64,000 bases of DNA, taken from positions 1-64,000 of the forward strand of contig CAZUNG010000013.1 of assembly GCA_964621905.1 (NCBI GenBank), in the 5' to 3' direction. Under the pieces are notes generated by a model. It saw nothing but the letters and a program-made list of their open reading frames with translations, did not search any database and was not told the origin of the DNA. Positions 45,182-52,278 of the stretch are shown in pieces; position 1 is the stretch's first letter, and each line of letters begins with the position of its first letter. Origin of the DNA: Ruminococcus_G sp964621905 (GTDB lineage Bacteria; Bacillota; Clostridia; Lachnospirales; Lachnospiraceae). A program made the translations under genes and the position numbers.

Positions 45182-46258
45182 ATGAAAAACAAGACAGTGA
45201 AAAGAATTCTGGCTGTTGGCCTGACTGCCATGCTGGCGGCAGCTATGTTCGCGGGATGCGGATCTAAGAGCAGTGATAACAGCAAGTCTGCCGATGAATC
45301 AGCCGAAACAACTCCTACGGCGGAAGCGGAAACAGCAGATGATGCAGCTGAAAAAGAAAATAAAGAAGCTGGGGACGGCACCGTTTATAAGATTGGTGTG
45401 ATCCAGTATGTGCAGCATGATGCCCTGGACGCATCAAACAAAGGATTTTTTGCGGCACTCGATGAAATGGGAATCCAGTATGAGGCAGATCAGCAGAATG
45501 CTGCAGGAGAAGCTTCATCCTGTCAGACAATTGCACAGACGCTGGTGAATAATGGAAATGACCTGATCTTTGCAATCGCAACCCCGGCAGCCCAGGCAGT
45601 TGCAGGTGTTACATCTGATATACCGGTAGTTCTGACAGCAGTGACAGATCCTGCGGAATCCGGACTGGTGGAATCTAATGATGCACCGGGCGGAAATGTA
45701 ACAGGTACCTCTGACCTGACTCCGGTGAAGGAGCAGATTGATCTGATGAAACAGATTCTTCCGGATACAAAGAAAGTCGGTATTCTGTACTGCTCTGCAG
45801 AGTCCAACTCTGCGATTCAGGCGCAGATGGCAAAAGATGCGTGTGCAGAACTGGGCATCGAGTGTGAAGACTATACCGTATCCTCGTCAAATGAAATACA
45901 GTCCGTTGTAGAATCCTCCATCGGGAAAGTAGATGCTCTGTATGCACCGACAGACAATGTGATTGCTGCCGGTATGGCAACGGTGGCTATGATTGCAAAT
46001 GATAATAAGATGCCGGTGATCTGCGGTGAAGGCGGAATGGTGACAGAAGGTGGTCTGGCTACTTACGGAATCGATTACTATCAGTTAGGCTATATGGCAG
46101 GACAGCAGGCTGCAGAGATCCTTGTAGATGGAAAAAGCCCTGCAGACATACCGATTGGTTATCTGGATGCATCCAAATGCGAACTTCAGGTAAATGATGA
46201 GACAGCACAGGCGCTGGGCATCGATTTATCTATGCTGGATACAGGAAGCGAAGAGTAA
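45182..46258 (+). CDS. ABC substrate-binding lipoprotein, TrpX-like
   Basis: A 358-residue precursor with a signal peptide and lipobox ending at Cys26 (MFAGC), then a Ser/Ala/Glu-rich linker. The binding domain from about residue 65 starts YKIGVIQYVQHDALD and belongs to the ABC_sub_bind family. Streptococcal and clostridial members with the same gene order bind tryptophan or tyrosine. VVLTAVTDPAESGLV and a C-terminal GYMAGQQAAEIL are typical. The permease and ATPase follow. Confidence 0.85.
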   Translation: MKNKTVKRILAVGLTAMLAAAMFAGCGSKSSDNSKSADESAETTPTAEAETADDAAEKENKEAGDGTVYKIGVIQYVQHDALDASNKGFFAALDEMGIQYEADQQNAAGEASSCQTIAQTLVNNGNDLIFAIATPAAQAVAGVTSDIPVVLTAVTDPAESGLVESNDAPGGNVTGTSDLTPVKEQIDLMKQILPDTKKVGILYCSAESNSAIQAQMAKDACAELGIECEDYTVSSSNEIQSVVESSIGKVDALYAPTDNVIAAGMATVAMIANDNKMPVICGEGGMVTEGGLATYGIDYYQLGYMAGQQAAEILVDGKSPADIPIGYLDASKCELQVNDETAQALGIDLSMLDTGSEE

Positions 46259-46301
46259 GATACAGTCGCAGTAAATGTATCGAAAGTGGAAAACAACAGG
46301 A

Positions 46302-46338
46302 CCAAGGGAGCCGTCTTTAAGGCTCCCTTGGTATTTCT
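46302..46338 (+). terminator. terminator between binding protein and permease
   Basis: A perfect 11-bp stem CCAAGGGAGCC/GGCTCCCTTGG with an 8-base loop, followed by TATTTCTG. The T run is interrupted, so some read-through is expected. That would give more binding protein than permease. Confidence 0.7.
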
Positions 46339-46451
46339 GTTCTTTAAAATATTTCACAGGAGAAAGGATTTTGACGAAAGAATAGTGAAAAACATTATGT
46401 TTTCGTGAAAATATTTTCTTTTTAAAGATACCACGTAGGAGGATAAAAAGT

Positions 46452-47366
46452 ATGAGTGGGTTTTTAGTTTCAATGCAGGGAGCGGTATCGCAGGGAATTC
46501 TTTGGGGGATCATGGTGCTCGGTGTTTATATCACCTTCAAAATCCTGGATATTGCAGATTTAACAGTTGATGGAAGCTTTGCACTTGGGGGATGCGTCTG
46601 CGCCACATTGATTGTTGCACATGGATGGAATCCAGTGGCAGCGCTTGCCATCTCGCTGGTGGCAGGCGTCATTGCGGGAGGCGTGACCGGATTTCTGCAT
46701 ACGATATTTGAAATACCTGCAATTCTGGCGGGGATTCTGACACAGATTGCGCTGTGGTCCATCAACCTGAGGATTATGGGAGGAAAAAGTAATATTCCAC
46801 TGCTGAAATCCGATACCGTGTTTTCATGGCTGGTTGACGTGACAGGGCTTTCACAGACTCATGCCAGCATGATACTCGGGGTGCTGGTGGCAGTGTTGTG
46901 TGTGGTGCTTTTGTACTGGTTTTTCGGAACGGAACTGGGAGCGTCGCTCAGGGCAACGGGCAACAATGAAGATATGATCCGGGCTCTGGGTGTTAACATC
47001 AAAAAAACAAAAATGCTGGCGCTGATGATCAGCAACGGTCTGGTTGGGCTTTCCGGAGGTCTGGTTTGTCAGAGCCAGAAGTACGGCGATATCAATAATG
47101 GAACGGGAGCCATTGTGATCGGTCTTGCGGCGATTGTGATCGGTGATGTCCTGATGGGACGGCTTCGCTCCTTCGGAAGCAAGTTGATTTCAGCGGTGGT
47201 AGGATCGGTTGTCTATTTCCTGATTCGCGCCATTGTACTGCAGCTCGGCATGAGTGCAAATGATATGAAACTGCTGTCTGCGATCATTGTTGCGCTCGCA
47301 CTGTGTATCCCGGTGGCAATAGAGAAACTCAGGAACAGAAGGTCCTATTCTGAAGGGGGAAACTAG
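46452..47366 (+). CDS. ABC transporter permease, TrpY-like
   Basis: A 304-residue membrane protein with about eight or nine helices of the branched-chain-type permease fold. DLTVDGSFALGG lies near residue 37 and the ATPase-contact region GASLRATGNNEDMIRALG near 160-180. GGAGGA lies eight bases before the ATG. It lies between its binding protein (45182) and ATPase (47369). Confidence 0.87.
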   Translation: MSGFLVSMQGAVSQGILWGIMVLGVYITFKILDIADLTVDGSFALGGCVCATLIVAHGWNPVAALAISLVAGVIAGGVTGFLHTIFEIPAILAGILTQIALWSINLRIMGGKSNIPLLKSDTVFSWLVDVTGLSQTHASMILGVLVAVLCVVLLYWFFGTELGASLRATGNNEDMIRALGVNIKKTKMLALMISNGLVGLSGGLVCQSQKYGDINNGTGAIVIGLAAIVIGDVLMGRLRSFGSKLISAVVGSVVYFLIRAIVLQLGMSANDMKLLSAIIVALALCIPVAIEKLRNRRSYSEGGN

Positions 47367-47368
47367 AC

Positions 47369-48163
47369 ATGCTAAAACTGATGAATGTACAGAAGACATT
47401 TAACAAAGGGACAATCAACGAAAAGAAAGCATTGACAGGCATCGACCTTCATTTGAAGCAGGGGGATTTTGTGACAATCATTGGCGGAAATGGTGCCGGA
47501 AAGTCCACGATGCTGAATATGATCGCCGGGGTCTATCCCATCGATTCCGGGAAAATTATTCTGGATGGGGAGAACGTATCCAGGAAACCAGAATATGCAA
47601 GAGCAAAATTTTTGGGAAGGGTATTTCAGGACCCCATGAAAGGTACAGCGGCACAGATGGAAATTCAGGAAAATCTGGCGCTGGCATACCGAAGAGGCCA
47701 GAGGAGAACCCTGCGCTGGGGAATCACAAAGGCTGAAAAAGCGCGGTACCATGAAGAACTGAAGACTCTTGGGCTGGGACTGGAAGAGCGGATGACCTCC
47801 AAGGTCGGACTTCTCTCCGGAGGACAGCGGCAGGCGCTGACGCTTTTGATGGCGGCACTGCAGAAGCCGAAGCTGCTGCTTCTGGATGAACATACGGCGG
47901 CGCTTGATCCGAAAACCGCAGCAAAAGTACTGGAGCTGACAGAAAGCATCATAGCAGATCAGCAGCTGACCGCAATGATGGTCACACATAATATGAAAGA
48001 TGCAATCCGTATGGGAAACCGTCTGATCATGATGCATGAAGGCAGGATTATCTATGACGTGGCAGGCGAGGAAAAGAAAGAGCTGAAAGTAGAGGATTTG
48101 CTGAAGAAATTTGAGCAGGCCAGCGGGGGCGAATTTGCAAACGACCGTATGATGCTGGCATAG
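47369..48163 (+). CDS. ABC transporter ATPase, TrpZ-like
   Basis: A 264-residue ATPase with Walker A GGNGAGKST near residue 38, a Q loop with VFQDPMKGT near 87, the signature LSGGQRQAL near 149 and Walker B LLLDEHTAALD near 169. The Glu-His after the aspartate (DEH, where DEP is usual) is typical of this transporter family. It starts two bases after the permease stop and ends at a strong terminator. Confidence 0.88.
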   Translation: MLKLMNVQKTFNKGTINEKKALTGIDLHLKQGDFVTIIGGNGAGKSTMLNMIAGVYPIDSGKIILDGENVSRKPEYARAKFLGRVFQDPMKGTAAQMEIQENLALAYRRGQRRTLRWGITKAEKARYHEELKTLGLGLEERMTSKVGLLSGGQRQALTLLMAALQKPKLLLLDEHTAALDPKTAAKVLELTESIIADQQLTAMMVTHNMKDAIRMGNRLIMMHEGRIIYDVAGEEKKELKVEDLLKKFEQASGGEFANDRMMLA

Positions 48164-48168
48164 GGAAT

Positions 48169-48213
48169 AAAGAAATGGGTCAATAACAAGGACTGTTATT
48201 GACCCATTTCTTT
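48169..48213. terminator. perfect bidirectional terminator
   Basis: A 20-bp perfect inverted repeat starting AAAGAAATGGGTCAATAAC, with a 5-base loop and A and T runs at its two ends. It lies between the converging ABC operon and the rrf2 operon. Confidence 0.9.
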
Positions 48214-48238
48214 AGGGGATAACGATAACGGATTCAAA

Positions 48239-48664
48239 TTACGGTGAACTGACAGGATGGAAAATCTGGTTATCGATATCCTGAATGGTGATATGTTCCA
48301 GGTGTTGACAGCAGAGTTCATTTAACTCCCCGTATATTCCGTCCATGACGCCGGCCATGCCGGAGGCCACCAGGCATTCTTTATCTATGCTTCCTGTTTT
48401 CCAGGAAGCTTTGATCAGGGGCGTGTGCAGTGCATGACGGATCTGTGCCAGTGTCAGCTGATTCGCCGGTCTTATCATATAGTAACCGCCTTTCACCCCT
48501 TCTCTGGTGCCCACCAGACCCGCAGATCTCAGAGGGGCCATCACTTTGCGTATACGGGCTGGATTGGTACAGACGTTGTCGGCCAGTGCGTCGCTGGACA
48601 ACGTTTCACCTTTATGGTTTAAAAATACGAGTGCGTGCACTGCGATTGCAAATTCACTTGTCAT
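48239..48664 (-). CDS. Rrf2-family transcription regulator
   Basis: A 141-residue winged-helix regulator. The helix-turn-helix lies near residues 22-48 (SDALADNVCTNPARIRKVMAPL), and the wing contains GVKGGYYMIRPA. Only three cysteines occur (about residues 32, 97 and 117), not in the IscR CX5CX6C pattern, so iron-sulfur binding is uncertain; thiol or other sensing is possible. It is the last gene of the minus-strand redox operon, overlapping the polyferredoxin gene by four bases. It is the natural candidate to bind the operon's operator repeats near 50650. Confidence 0.85.
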   Translation of the reverse strand: MTSEFAIAVHALVFLNHKGETLSSDALADNVCTNPARIRKVMAPLRSAGLVGTREGVKGGYYMIRPANQLTLAQIRHALHTPLIKASWKTGSIDKECLVASGMAGVMDGIYGELNELCCQHLEHITIQDIDNQIFHPVSSP

Positions 48665-49545
48665 TTCCCTGCTTCATCCTTTCGTTTTTTCCATGTTGAT
48701 TCCAGCGCATCAAAACTGCAGCTTTGGATGCAGTCGCCGCAGCGGATGCATTCCCGGCTGTTTGGCGTTTTCCATACCGGAATGTCCATTTTACAGGCTT
48801 TTTGACATTTTCCACATTTTGTGCATTGTTCTGTGTCCAGGCGGTAGCGGTACATGGAAATAGGGTTAAATAGTCCATACACTGCTCCGAGCGGGCAGAG
48901 GTACTTACAGAATGGACGATAGATCATAAGAGAGAGCAGTAAGAGGACGGCCAGGATCAGTTCTTTCCATGCGAACAGGAATCCGGCAGCTCCCCGGAGT
49001 GCTTCGTTTCCGATCAGCAGCGGGATACCGGCCATGAATGTTCCGCTCGGGCATATGTACTGACAGAACCACGGAGCACCCTGTCCCGTTATATCTAATA
49101 CCAACAGAGGGAGCAGGATTACAAAGATGATAAGAATCAGGTATTTCATCCATACGAGAACTTTGTGACCGGGAAGGTTTTTCCACTTTCGTACAAATGG
49201 GATCTTATAGAGAAGGTCCTGCACCAGCCCAAAAGGGCACAGCCAGCCGCATACAAATCTTCCCAGAACAGAACCCACAAGTACCAGAAATCCGAAGATA
49301 TAAAAAGAAAACTTATAATTTCTGCTGCCTAATACCGCCTGAAGGGAACCGATCGGACAGGAACCAAGTGCACCTGGGCAGGAGTAGCAGTTGAGCCCCG
49401 GAACACACAGGGACTTTGTGGGACCGGTAAAAATCCTGCCCTCAACAAATCCCCATACGTAGCCATTTGTCAGAGCGGTGAAGGCAGCCTGTATCCACAG
49501 CCGTATTTTTGAATTTGTTCTGCTTTTTCGTTTATCCAATTCCAA
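48661..49545 (-). CDS. membrane polyferredoxin (NapH/NosR-like)
   Basis: A 294-residue membrane protein with about five helices. It carries cysteine motifs CYSCPGALGSCPIGS near residue 35, CGWLCPFG near 79, CQYICPSG near 137 and CKYLCPLG near 214. Two ferredoxin-type clusters near the C-terminus (CTKCGKCQKAC about 241-251, CIRCGDCIQSC about 263-273) hold two 4Fe-4S centres. Relatives pass electrons across or into the membrane. The start is TTG at 49545, GGAG five bases before it, inside the end of the CXXC peptide gene. Its context suggests it feeds electrons to the exported thioredoxin-like partner; that is inference. Confidence 0.85.
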   Translation of the reverse strand: MELDKRKSRTNSKIRLWIQAAFTALTNGYVWGFVEGRIFTGPTKSLCVPGLNCYSCPGALGSCPIGSLQAVLGSRNYKFSFYIFGFLVLVGSVLGRFVCGWLCPFGLVQDLLYKIPFVRKWKNLPGHKVLVWMKYLILIIFVILLPLLVLDITGQGAPWFCQYICPSGTFMAGIPLLIGNEALRGAAGFLFAWKELILAVLLLLSLMIYRPFCKYLCPLGAVYGLFNPISMYRYRLDTEQCTKCGKCQKACKMDIPVWKTPNSRECIRCGDCIQSCSFDALESTWKKRKDEAGK

Positions 49546-49678
49546 TACACTCCAGACATACGTTGACTGCTTTCATTAATACCGTATCGGCTTCTCCTCT
49601 CAGAACGCCAAAGGCGATCCCGGAAACGGCTGCCAGCAGAAGTATTCTTCTCATCCACTTTATCCTTGTCTCACTCAT
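49532..49678 (-). CDS. 48-residue CXXC-motif membrane peptide, CD1871A-like
   Basis: A short frame starting ATG at 49678 inside the ATGAGTGA overlap with the thioredoxin gene and ending TAA at 49534-49532 inside the polyferredoxin gene. An internal ATG at 49654 would give 40 residues. The peptide has a basic start, one hydrophobic stretch (ILLLAAVSGIAFGVL) and a CLEC motif five residues from the end. Its size, the late CXXC and its position match small clostridial proteins of the C. difficile CD1871A type. It would be a membrane-tethered dithiol, perhaps relaying electrons between the polyferredoxin and the exported thioredoxin. Overlap with both neighbours supports translation. Confidence 0.72.
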   Translation of the reverse strand: MSETRIKWMRRILLLAAVSGIAFGVLRGEADTVLMKAVNVCLECIGIG

Positions 49679-50594
49679 TGATCTGCTCCAGTAATCCTTT
49701 CACAATTTTTGCCCAGTCATCCTTTGTTTTGCCGCCCACATAAGTCTCACCAATCTGTGTCCCGTTCTGATCCAGAAATATCGTCGTCGGTACATATTGG
49801 ATTTCTGAGAGGACTCCGCGTCTCAGATCGTCTGATGCGATAATTTGAGTATAATCGGTTCCGGCTGATTTTGCAATTGTTAATGCGGCTTCGTCTTTAG
49901 GCTCACTGACATCCGTGACAACACCTAAGATCTGAAAGCCCTGGTCACTGTATTCGTCGTTTAATTCTGAGAGGTAGGGCATGTGCTGAATACACGAACC
50001 GCAGTAGGTTGCCCAGAAATTCACCATGGTCAGCTTGGCATCGCCGAAGACGTTCTGGGTCACCGGTTCACCTTTAAGCGTCATAGTTTCAAATGCGCCA
50101 AATGGACCATCCGTATGGTCTTCTGTGTTCTCCGGCTCCGCTGCCGTTTCCTTTGCCTCGTTGGCTGCCCCGCTTTCCGTATCATAGGGCCAGTCATTGA
50201 TGCCTCCGAAATCATAAACGCTGGTGTAACCTGCGGTTGCCAGCTTATTTGCTGCCTGTGCACTGCGGTTTCCGCTTCTGCAGTAAACCAGGATCTCCTG
50301 GTCCAGTGTCGGCAGATCGGCAAGGGGCTTTTCCTCAATCTCTTCGTTTGGAATCAGTATAGCGTTGGGGATATGTTTTTCCTCATATTCTTCCGGGGTA
50401 CGTACATCAAGTATCACAATATCATCCCTGGAATCCATGCGTTCTTTCGCCTCTTCAGCAGTGATTTTCTGATATGATGCTGCACTTTGGGAAGTTTTAT
50501 CCTCCTCTTTTTTCGGGCCTGGGGAACAGGCAGTCAGGATACCGGTCAGGATCAGTACTCCGGCTGATATGGCCATTGTTTTTATTCGTTGCAT
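49671..50594 (-). CDS. rhodanese-thioredoxin (TlpA-like) fusion lipoprotein
   Basis: A 307-residue exported protein with a signal and lipobox ending at Cys23 (LTAC). Next comes a rhodanese domain (about 42-135) with the active-site loop VYCRSGNRSA near 106, then a TlpA/ResA-like thioredoxin domain (about 165-307) with the redox motif WATYCGSC near 194-200. One chain can thus carry a sulfane sulfur on the rhodanese Cys and reduce it or a disulfide with the CGSC pair, outside the membrane. It is the first gene of the minus-strand operon. AGGAGG precedes the ATG. Fusions of the two domains are known but their substrates are rarely defined. Confidence 0.88.
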   Translation of the reverse strand: MQRIKTMAISAGVLILTGILTACSPGPKKEEDKTSQSAASYQKITAEEAKERMDSRDDIVILDVRTPEEYEEKHIPNAILIPNEEIEEKPLADLPTLDQEILVYCRSGNRSAQAANKLATAGYTSVYDFGGINDWPYDTESGAANEAKETAAEPENTEDHTDGPFGAFETMTLKGEPVTQNVFGDAKLTMVNFWATYCGSCIQHMPYLSELNDEYSDQGFQILGVVTDVSEPKDEAALTIAKSAGTDYTQIIASDDLRRGVLSEIQYVPTTIFLDQNGTQIGETYVGGKTKDDWAKIVKGLLEQINE

Positions 50595-50646
50595 AAATGT
50601 CCTCCTTTTAATAAAAATCGTCTGCTGACAAACTGTATATTTTATG

Positions 50647-50692
50647 ATTTCAGTTATACTGTAATGATAAATATTTCAGTTATATCTGTCAA
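50647..50692 (-). promoter_or_regulatory. promoter of the rhodanese-thioredoxin operon with two operator repeats
   Basis: On the minus strand TTGACA (50692-50687) and TATCAT (50669-50664) are separated by 17 bases. Two direct repeats of about 16 bases (ACAG-TATAACTGAAAT) cover 50647-50662 and 50673-50689. One overlaps the region just past the -10; the other overlaps the spacer and -35 edge. Such placement fits a repressor, possibly the operon's own Rrf2 protein. Confidence 0.6.
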
Positions 50693-50714
50693 GCATTTTA
50701 TGAAAAGATAATTA

Positions 50715-50766
50715 TTGACATATGCCGGTAATAAAGATATAATAAAAATTGTAAGCGACATATGTC
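50715..50766 (+). promoter_or_regulatory. consensus promoter of the DUF134 gene with repeated GACATATG
   Basis: TTGACA (50715-50720) and TATAAT (50738-50743) are separated by 17 bases. GACATATG occurs inside the -35 region at 50717-50724 and again as the full palindrome GACATATGTC at 50757-50766, exactly 40 bases later and just past the expected transcription start. This suggests a repressor bound on one face of the DNA. Confidence 0.65.
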
Positions 50767-50787
50767 AACAACGGGAGGACAGCAAAG

Positions 50788-51171
50788 ATGCCAAGGCCGT
50801 GTAAACGCCGCCGTATCTGCGAAATACCGCAGAACAGAAGATTTCTACCTTCAGATATGGTGCAGGAAAGTAAAGAACCTGTAATTATGACACTGGATGA
50901 ATACGAGACGATCAGACTGATTGATTTTGAGGGAATGAATCAGGAAGAATGTGCAAAGAGTATGGAGGTTGCCCGTACCACAGTACAGGCGATTTATAAC
51001 AGTGCGCGCCGAAAACTGGCCAAATGCCTGGTTGAAGGGAAGGAACTTAATGTAGGCGGAGGAGATTACGTACTTTGTGAAGGTAAAAACAGAGGGTGCG
51101 GATGCGGGCATTGCAGAAGACAACAAAATTTTGAAGGAGGTAAATGTGATGAGAATAGCAGTAACGTATGA
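50788..51171 (+). CDS. DUF134 family putative DNA-binding protein
   Basis: A 127-residue protein of the DUF134 (UPF0251) family. It opens MPRPCKRRRIC and has MTLDEYETIRLIDFEGMNQEECA, followed by a sigma-70 region-4-like helix-turn-helix (MEVARTTVQAIYNSARRKLA near residues 55-75). The tail carries CEGKNRGCGCGHC, a possible metal or cluster site. GGGAGG precedes the ATG. Members are commonly beside NifX/NifB-type proteins, as here. A regulatory role is likely but unproven, and it may bind its own GACATATG repeats. Confidence 0.85.
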   Translation: MPRPCKRRRICEIPQNRRFLPSDMVQESKEPVIMTLDEYETIRLIDFEGMNQEECAKSMEVARTTVQAIYNSARRKLAKCLVEGKELNVGGGDYVLCEGKNRGCGCGHCRRQQNFEGGKCDENSSNV

Positions 51172-51532
51172 AGATGGAATGGTTTTTCAGCATTTTGGAC
51201 ATACGGAAAAATTTAAGGTGTATGAAGCGGAGGACGGAAAAGTGGTCTCTTCCGAGGTGATTGATACCAACGGAAGCGGACACGGTGCACTGGCAGATTT
51301 TCTTGCCGAAAACGCAGTGAAAGTTTTGATCTGCGGCGGCATTGGGCAGGGGGCGAGACAGGCGCTTGCGCAGGCAGGGATTGAACTTTATCCAGGCGCA
51401 AACGGAGAGGCAGATCAGGCTGTTGGGGCATTTTTAAGCGGAAGCCTTTCCTATGATCCAGATACCGTATGCCGCCACCATGAACATCATGAGCATCACG
51501 GCGAGTGTGCAGGAGGGAATTGCTGCCACTAG
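51149..51532 (+). CDS. NifX/dinitrogenase cofactor-binding family protein
   Basis: A 127-residue protein of the NifB/NifX/VnfX fold. It starts MRIAVTYEDGMVFQHFGHTEKF and contains KVLICGGIGQGARQAL near residue 67, which is the family's conserved region. Nif proteins of this fold carry iron-molybdenum cofactor precursors. No nitrogenase gene is present, so this copy may carry another metal-sulfur cluster. The last ~20 residues are His/Cys-rich (HHEHHEHHGEC, then CC), fit to bind metal. AAGGAGG lies eight bases before the ATG; the gene overlaps the DUF134 end by 23 bases, so the two are coupled. Confidence 0.87.
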   Translation: MRIAVTYEDGMVFQHFGHTEKFKVYEAEDGKVVSSEVIDTNGSGHGALADFLAENAVKVLICGGIGQGARQALAQAGIELYPGANGEADQAVGAFLSGSLSYDPDTVCRHHEHHEHHGECAGGNCCH

Positions 51533-51569
51533 CTATTCATATAGTGGAAGAGCCACGGATATTGATATG

Positions 51570-51627
51570 CTCCTTTCGAGGCAGACAAGTGAAATAATAA
51601 AAACTTGTTGCCTGGAAAGGAGTTTTT
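51570..51627 (+). terminator. terminator after the NifX-like gene
   Basis: CTCCTTTCGAGGCAGACAAGT pairs with ACTTGTTGCCTGGAAAGGAG, a near-perfect 20-bp stem, followed by five T. Confidence 0.8.
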
Positions 51628-51629
51628 GA

Positions 51630-51803
51630 TTGGGAAGAAGATCAAGAGTCAATCCGGATAAAAAAATCAGAATTGTCAGGAAATATCTCGGTGGCAAAAC
51701 AGGTATGAAGCGATGGGGGCAGATATTTTTTTTACACCGGAAGTAGGCATTATGCCAAAGAATTAAAGGAAGAGGCCGTTTCCGCTTATCTTTCTGGCAA
51801 ATA
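51630..51803 (+). pseudogene. broken IS3-type transposase OrfA remnant
   Basis: From TTG 51630 (AAAGGAG upstream) the frame reads MGRRSRVNPDKKIRIVRKYL and stops at a TAG near 51744. The next frame carries YAKELKEEAVSAYLSGKY, which resembles the helix-turn-helix start of IS3-type OrfA proteins. The two parts are joined by a one-base frameshift near 51705. No catalytic DDE part or terminal repeats are seen. The remnant ends at the 3' end of the ArsR gene, so it marks an old insertion or deletion site. Confidence 0.45.
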
Positions 51804-52154
51804 TCATTCTTCTACGTGGTCAAGACCCTGGGCCAGAATCGTTGCCACATGATCATCAGCCAGTGAATAGTAAACCGTTTTGCCGTCGCGGCGGAATTTT
51901 ACAAGAGACATTTGTTTCAAGATCCGAAGCTGGTGAGAGATTGCGCTTTGTGTCATATCCAGAACCTCAGCGATGTCGCAGACGCATAACTCCTGTTCCG
52001 AGAGCTTATATAAGATTCGGATTCTGGTAGGATCTCCAAAAACTTTGAATAGATCTGCCAGGCGGTACAGTGTATCCTCCGCAGGCATAGGGGAGTTTTT
52101 GAGATTTTTGTGATGATGGGTTTCTGTGCAGACTTCAATCTTTTGCTTTGACAT
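51804..52154 (-). CDS. ArsR/SmtB-family metal-sensing repressor
   Basis: A 116-residue winged-helix repressor. It has the alpha-3 metal motif ELCVCD near residue 55 and a recognition helix TQSAISHQLRILKQM near 68. A C-terminal alpha-5 region DDHVATILAQGLDH carries Asp and His ligands, the pattern of Cd/Pb/Zn sensors. The His-rich N-terminus ETHHHKN may add to metal binding. It follows the metal ATPase gene on the same strand and probably controls it through the operator near 54960. The C-terminus lies next to a transposase remnant. Confidence 0.9.
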   Translation of the reverse strand: MSKQKIEVCTETHHHKNLKNSPMPAEDTLYRLADLFKVFGDPTRIRILYKLSEQELCVCDIAEVLDMTQSAISHQLRILKQMSLVKFRRDGKTVYYSLADDHVATILAQGLDHVEE

Positions 52155-52182
52155 GTGGTTTCTATTCTCCTTTAAGAAAACG

Positions 52183-52263
52183 GGGACTGCTGCAGGTGTG
52201 CTGCGGCAGTCCGGATTACTGTTGATTTATGTTTAGTTTAACTGATAACTGCGAATTGGTCAA
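52183..52263 (-). promoter_or_regulatory. possible arsR promoter and leader hairpin
   Basis: On the minus strand TTGACC (52263-52258) and TAAACT (52240-52235) are separated by 17 bases, just after the ATPase stop. A hairpin GGACTGC/GCAGTCC (52183-52212) follows before AAGGAGAA of arsR. It could be a weak terminator of the ATPase message or a leader structure. Confidence 0.5.
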
Positions 52264-52278
52264 TGACGTAAATGCTTA

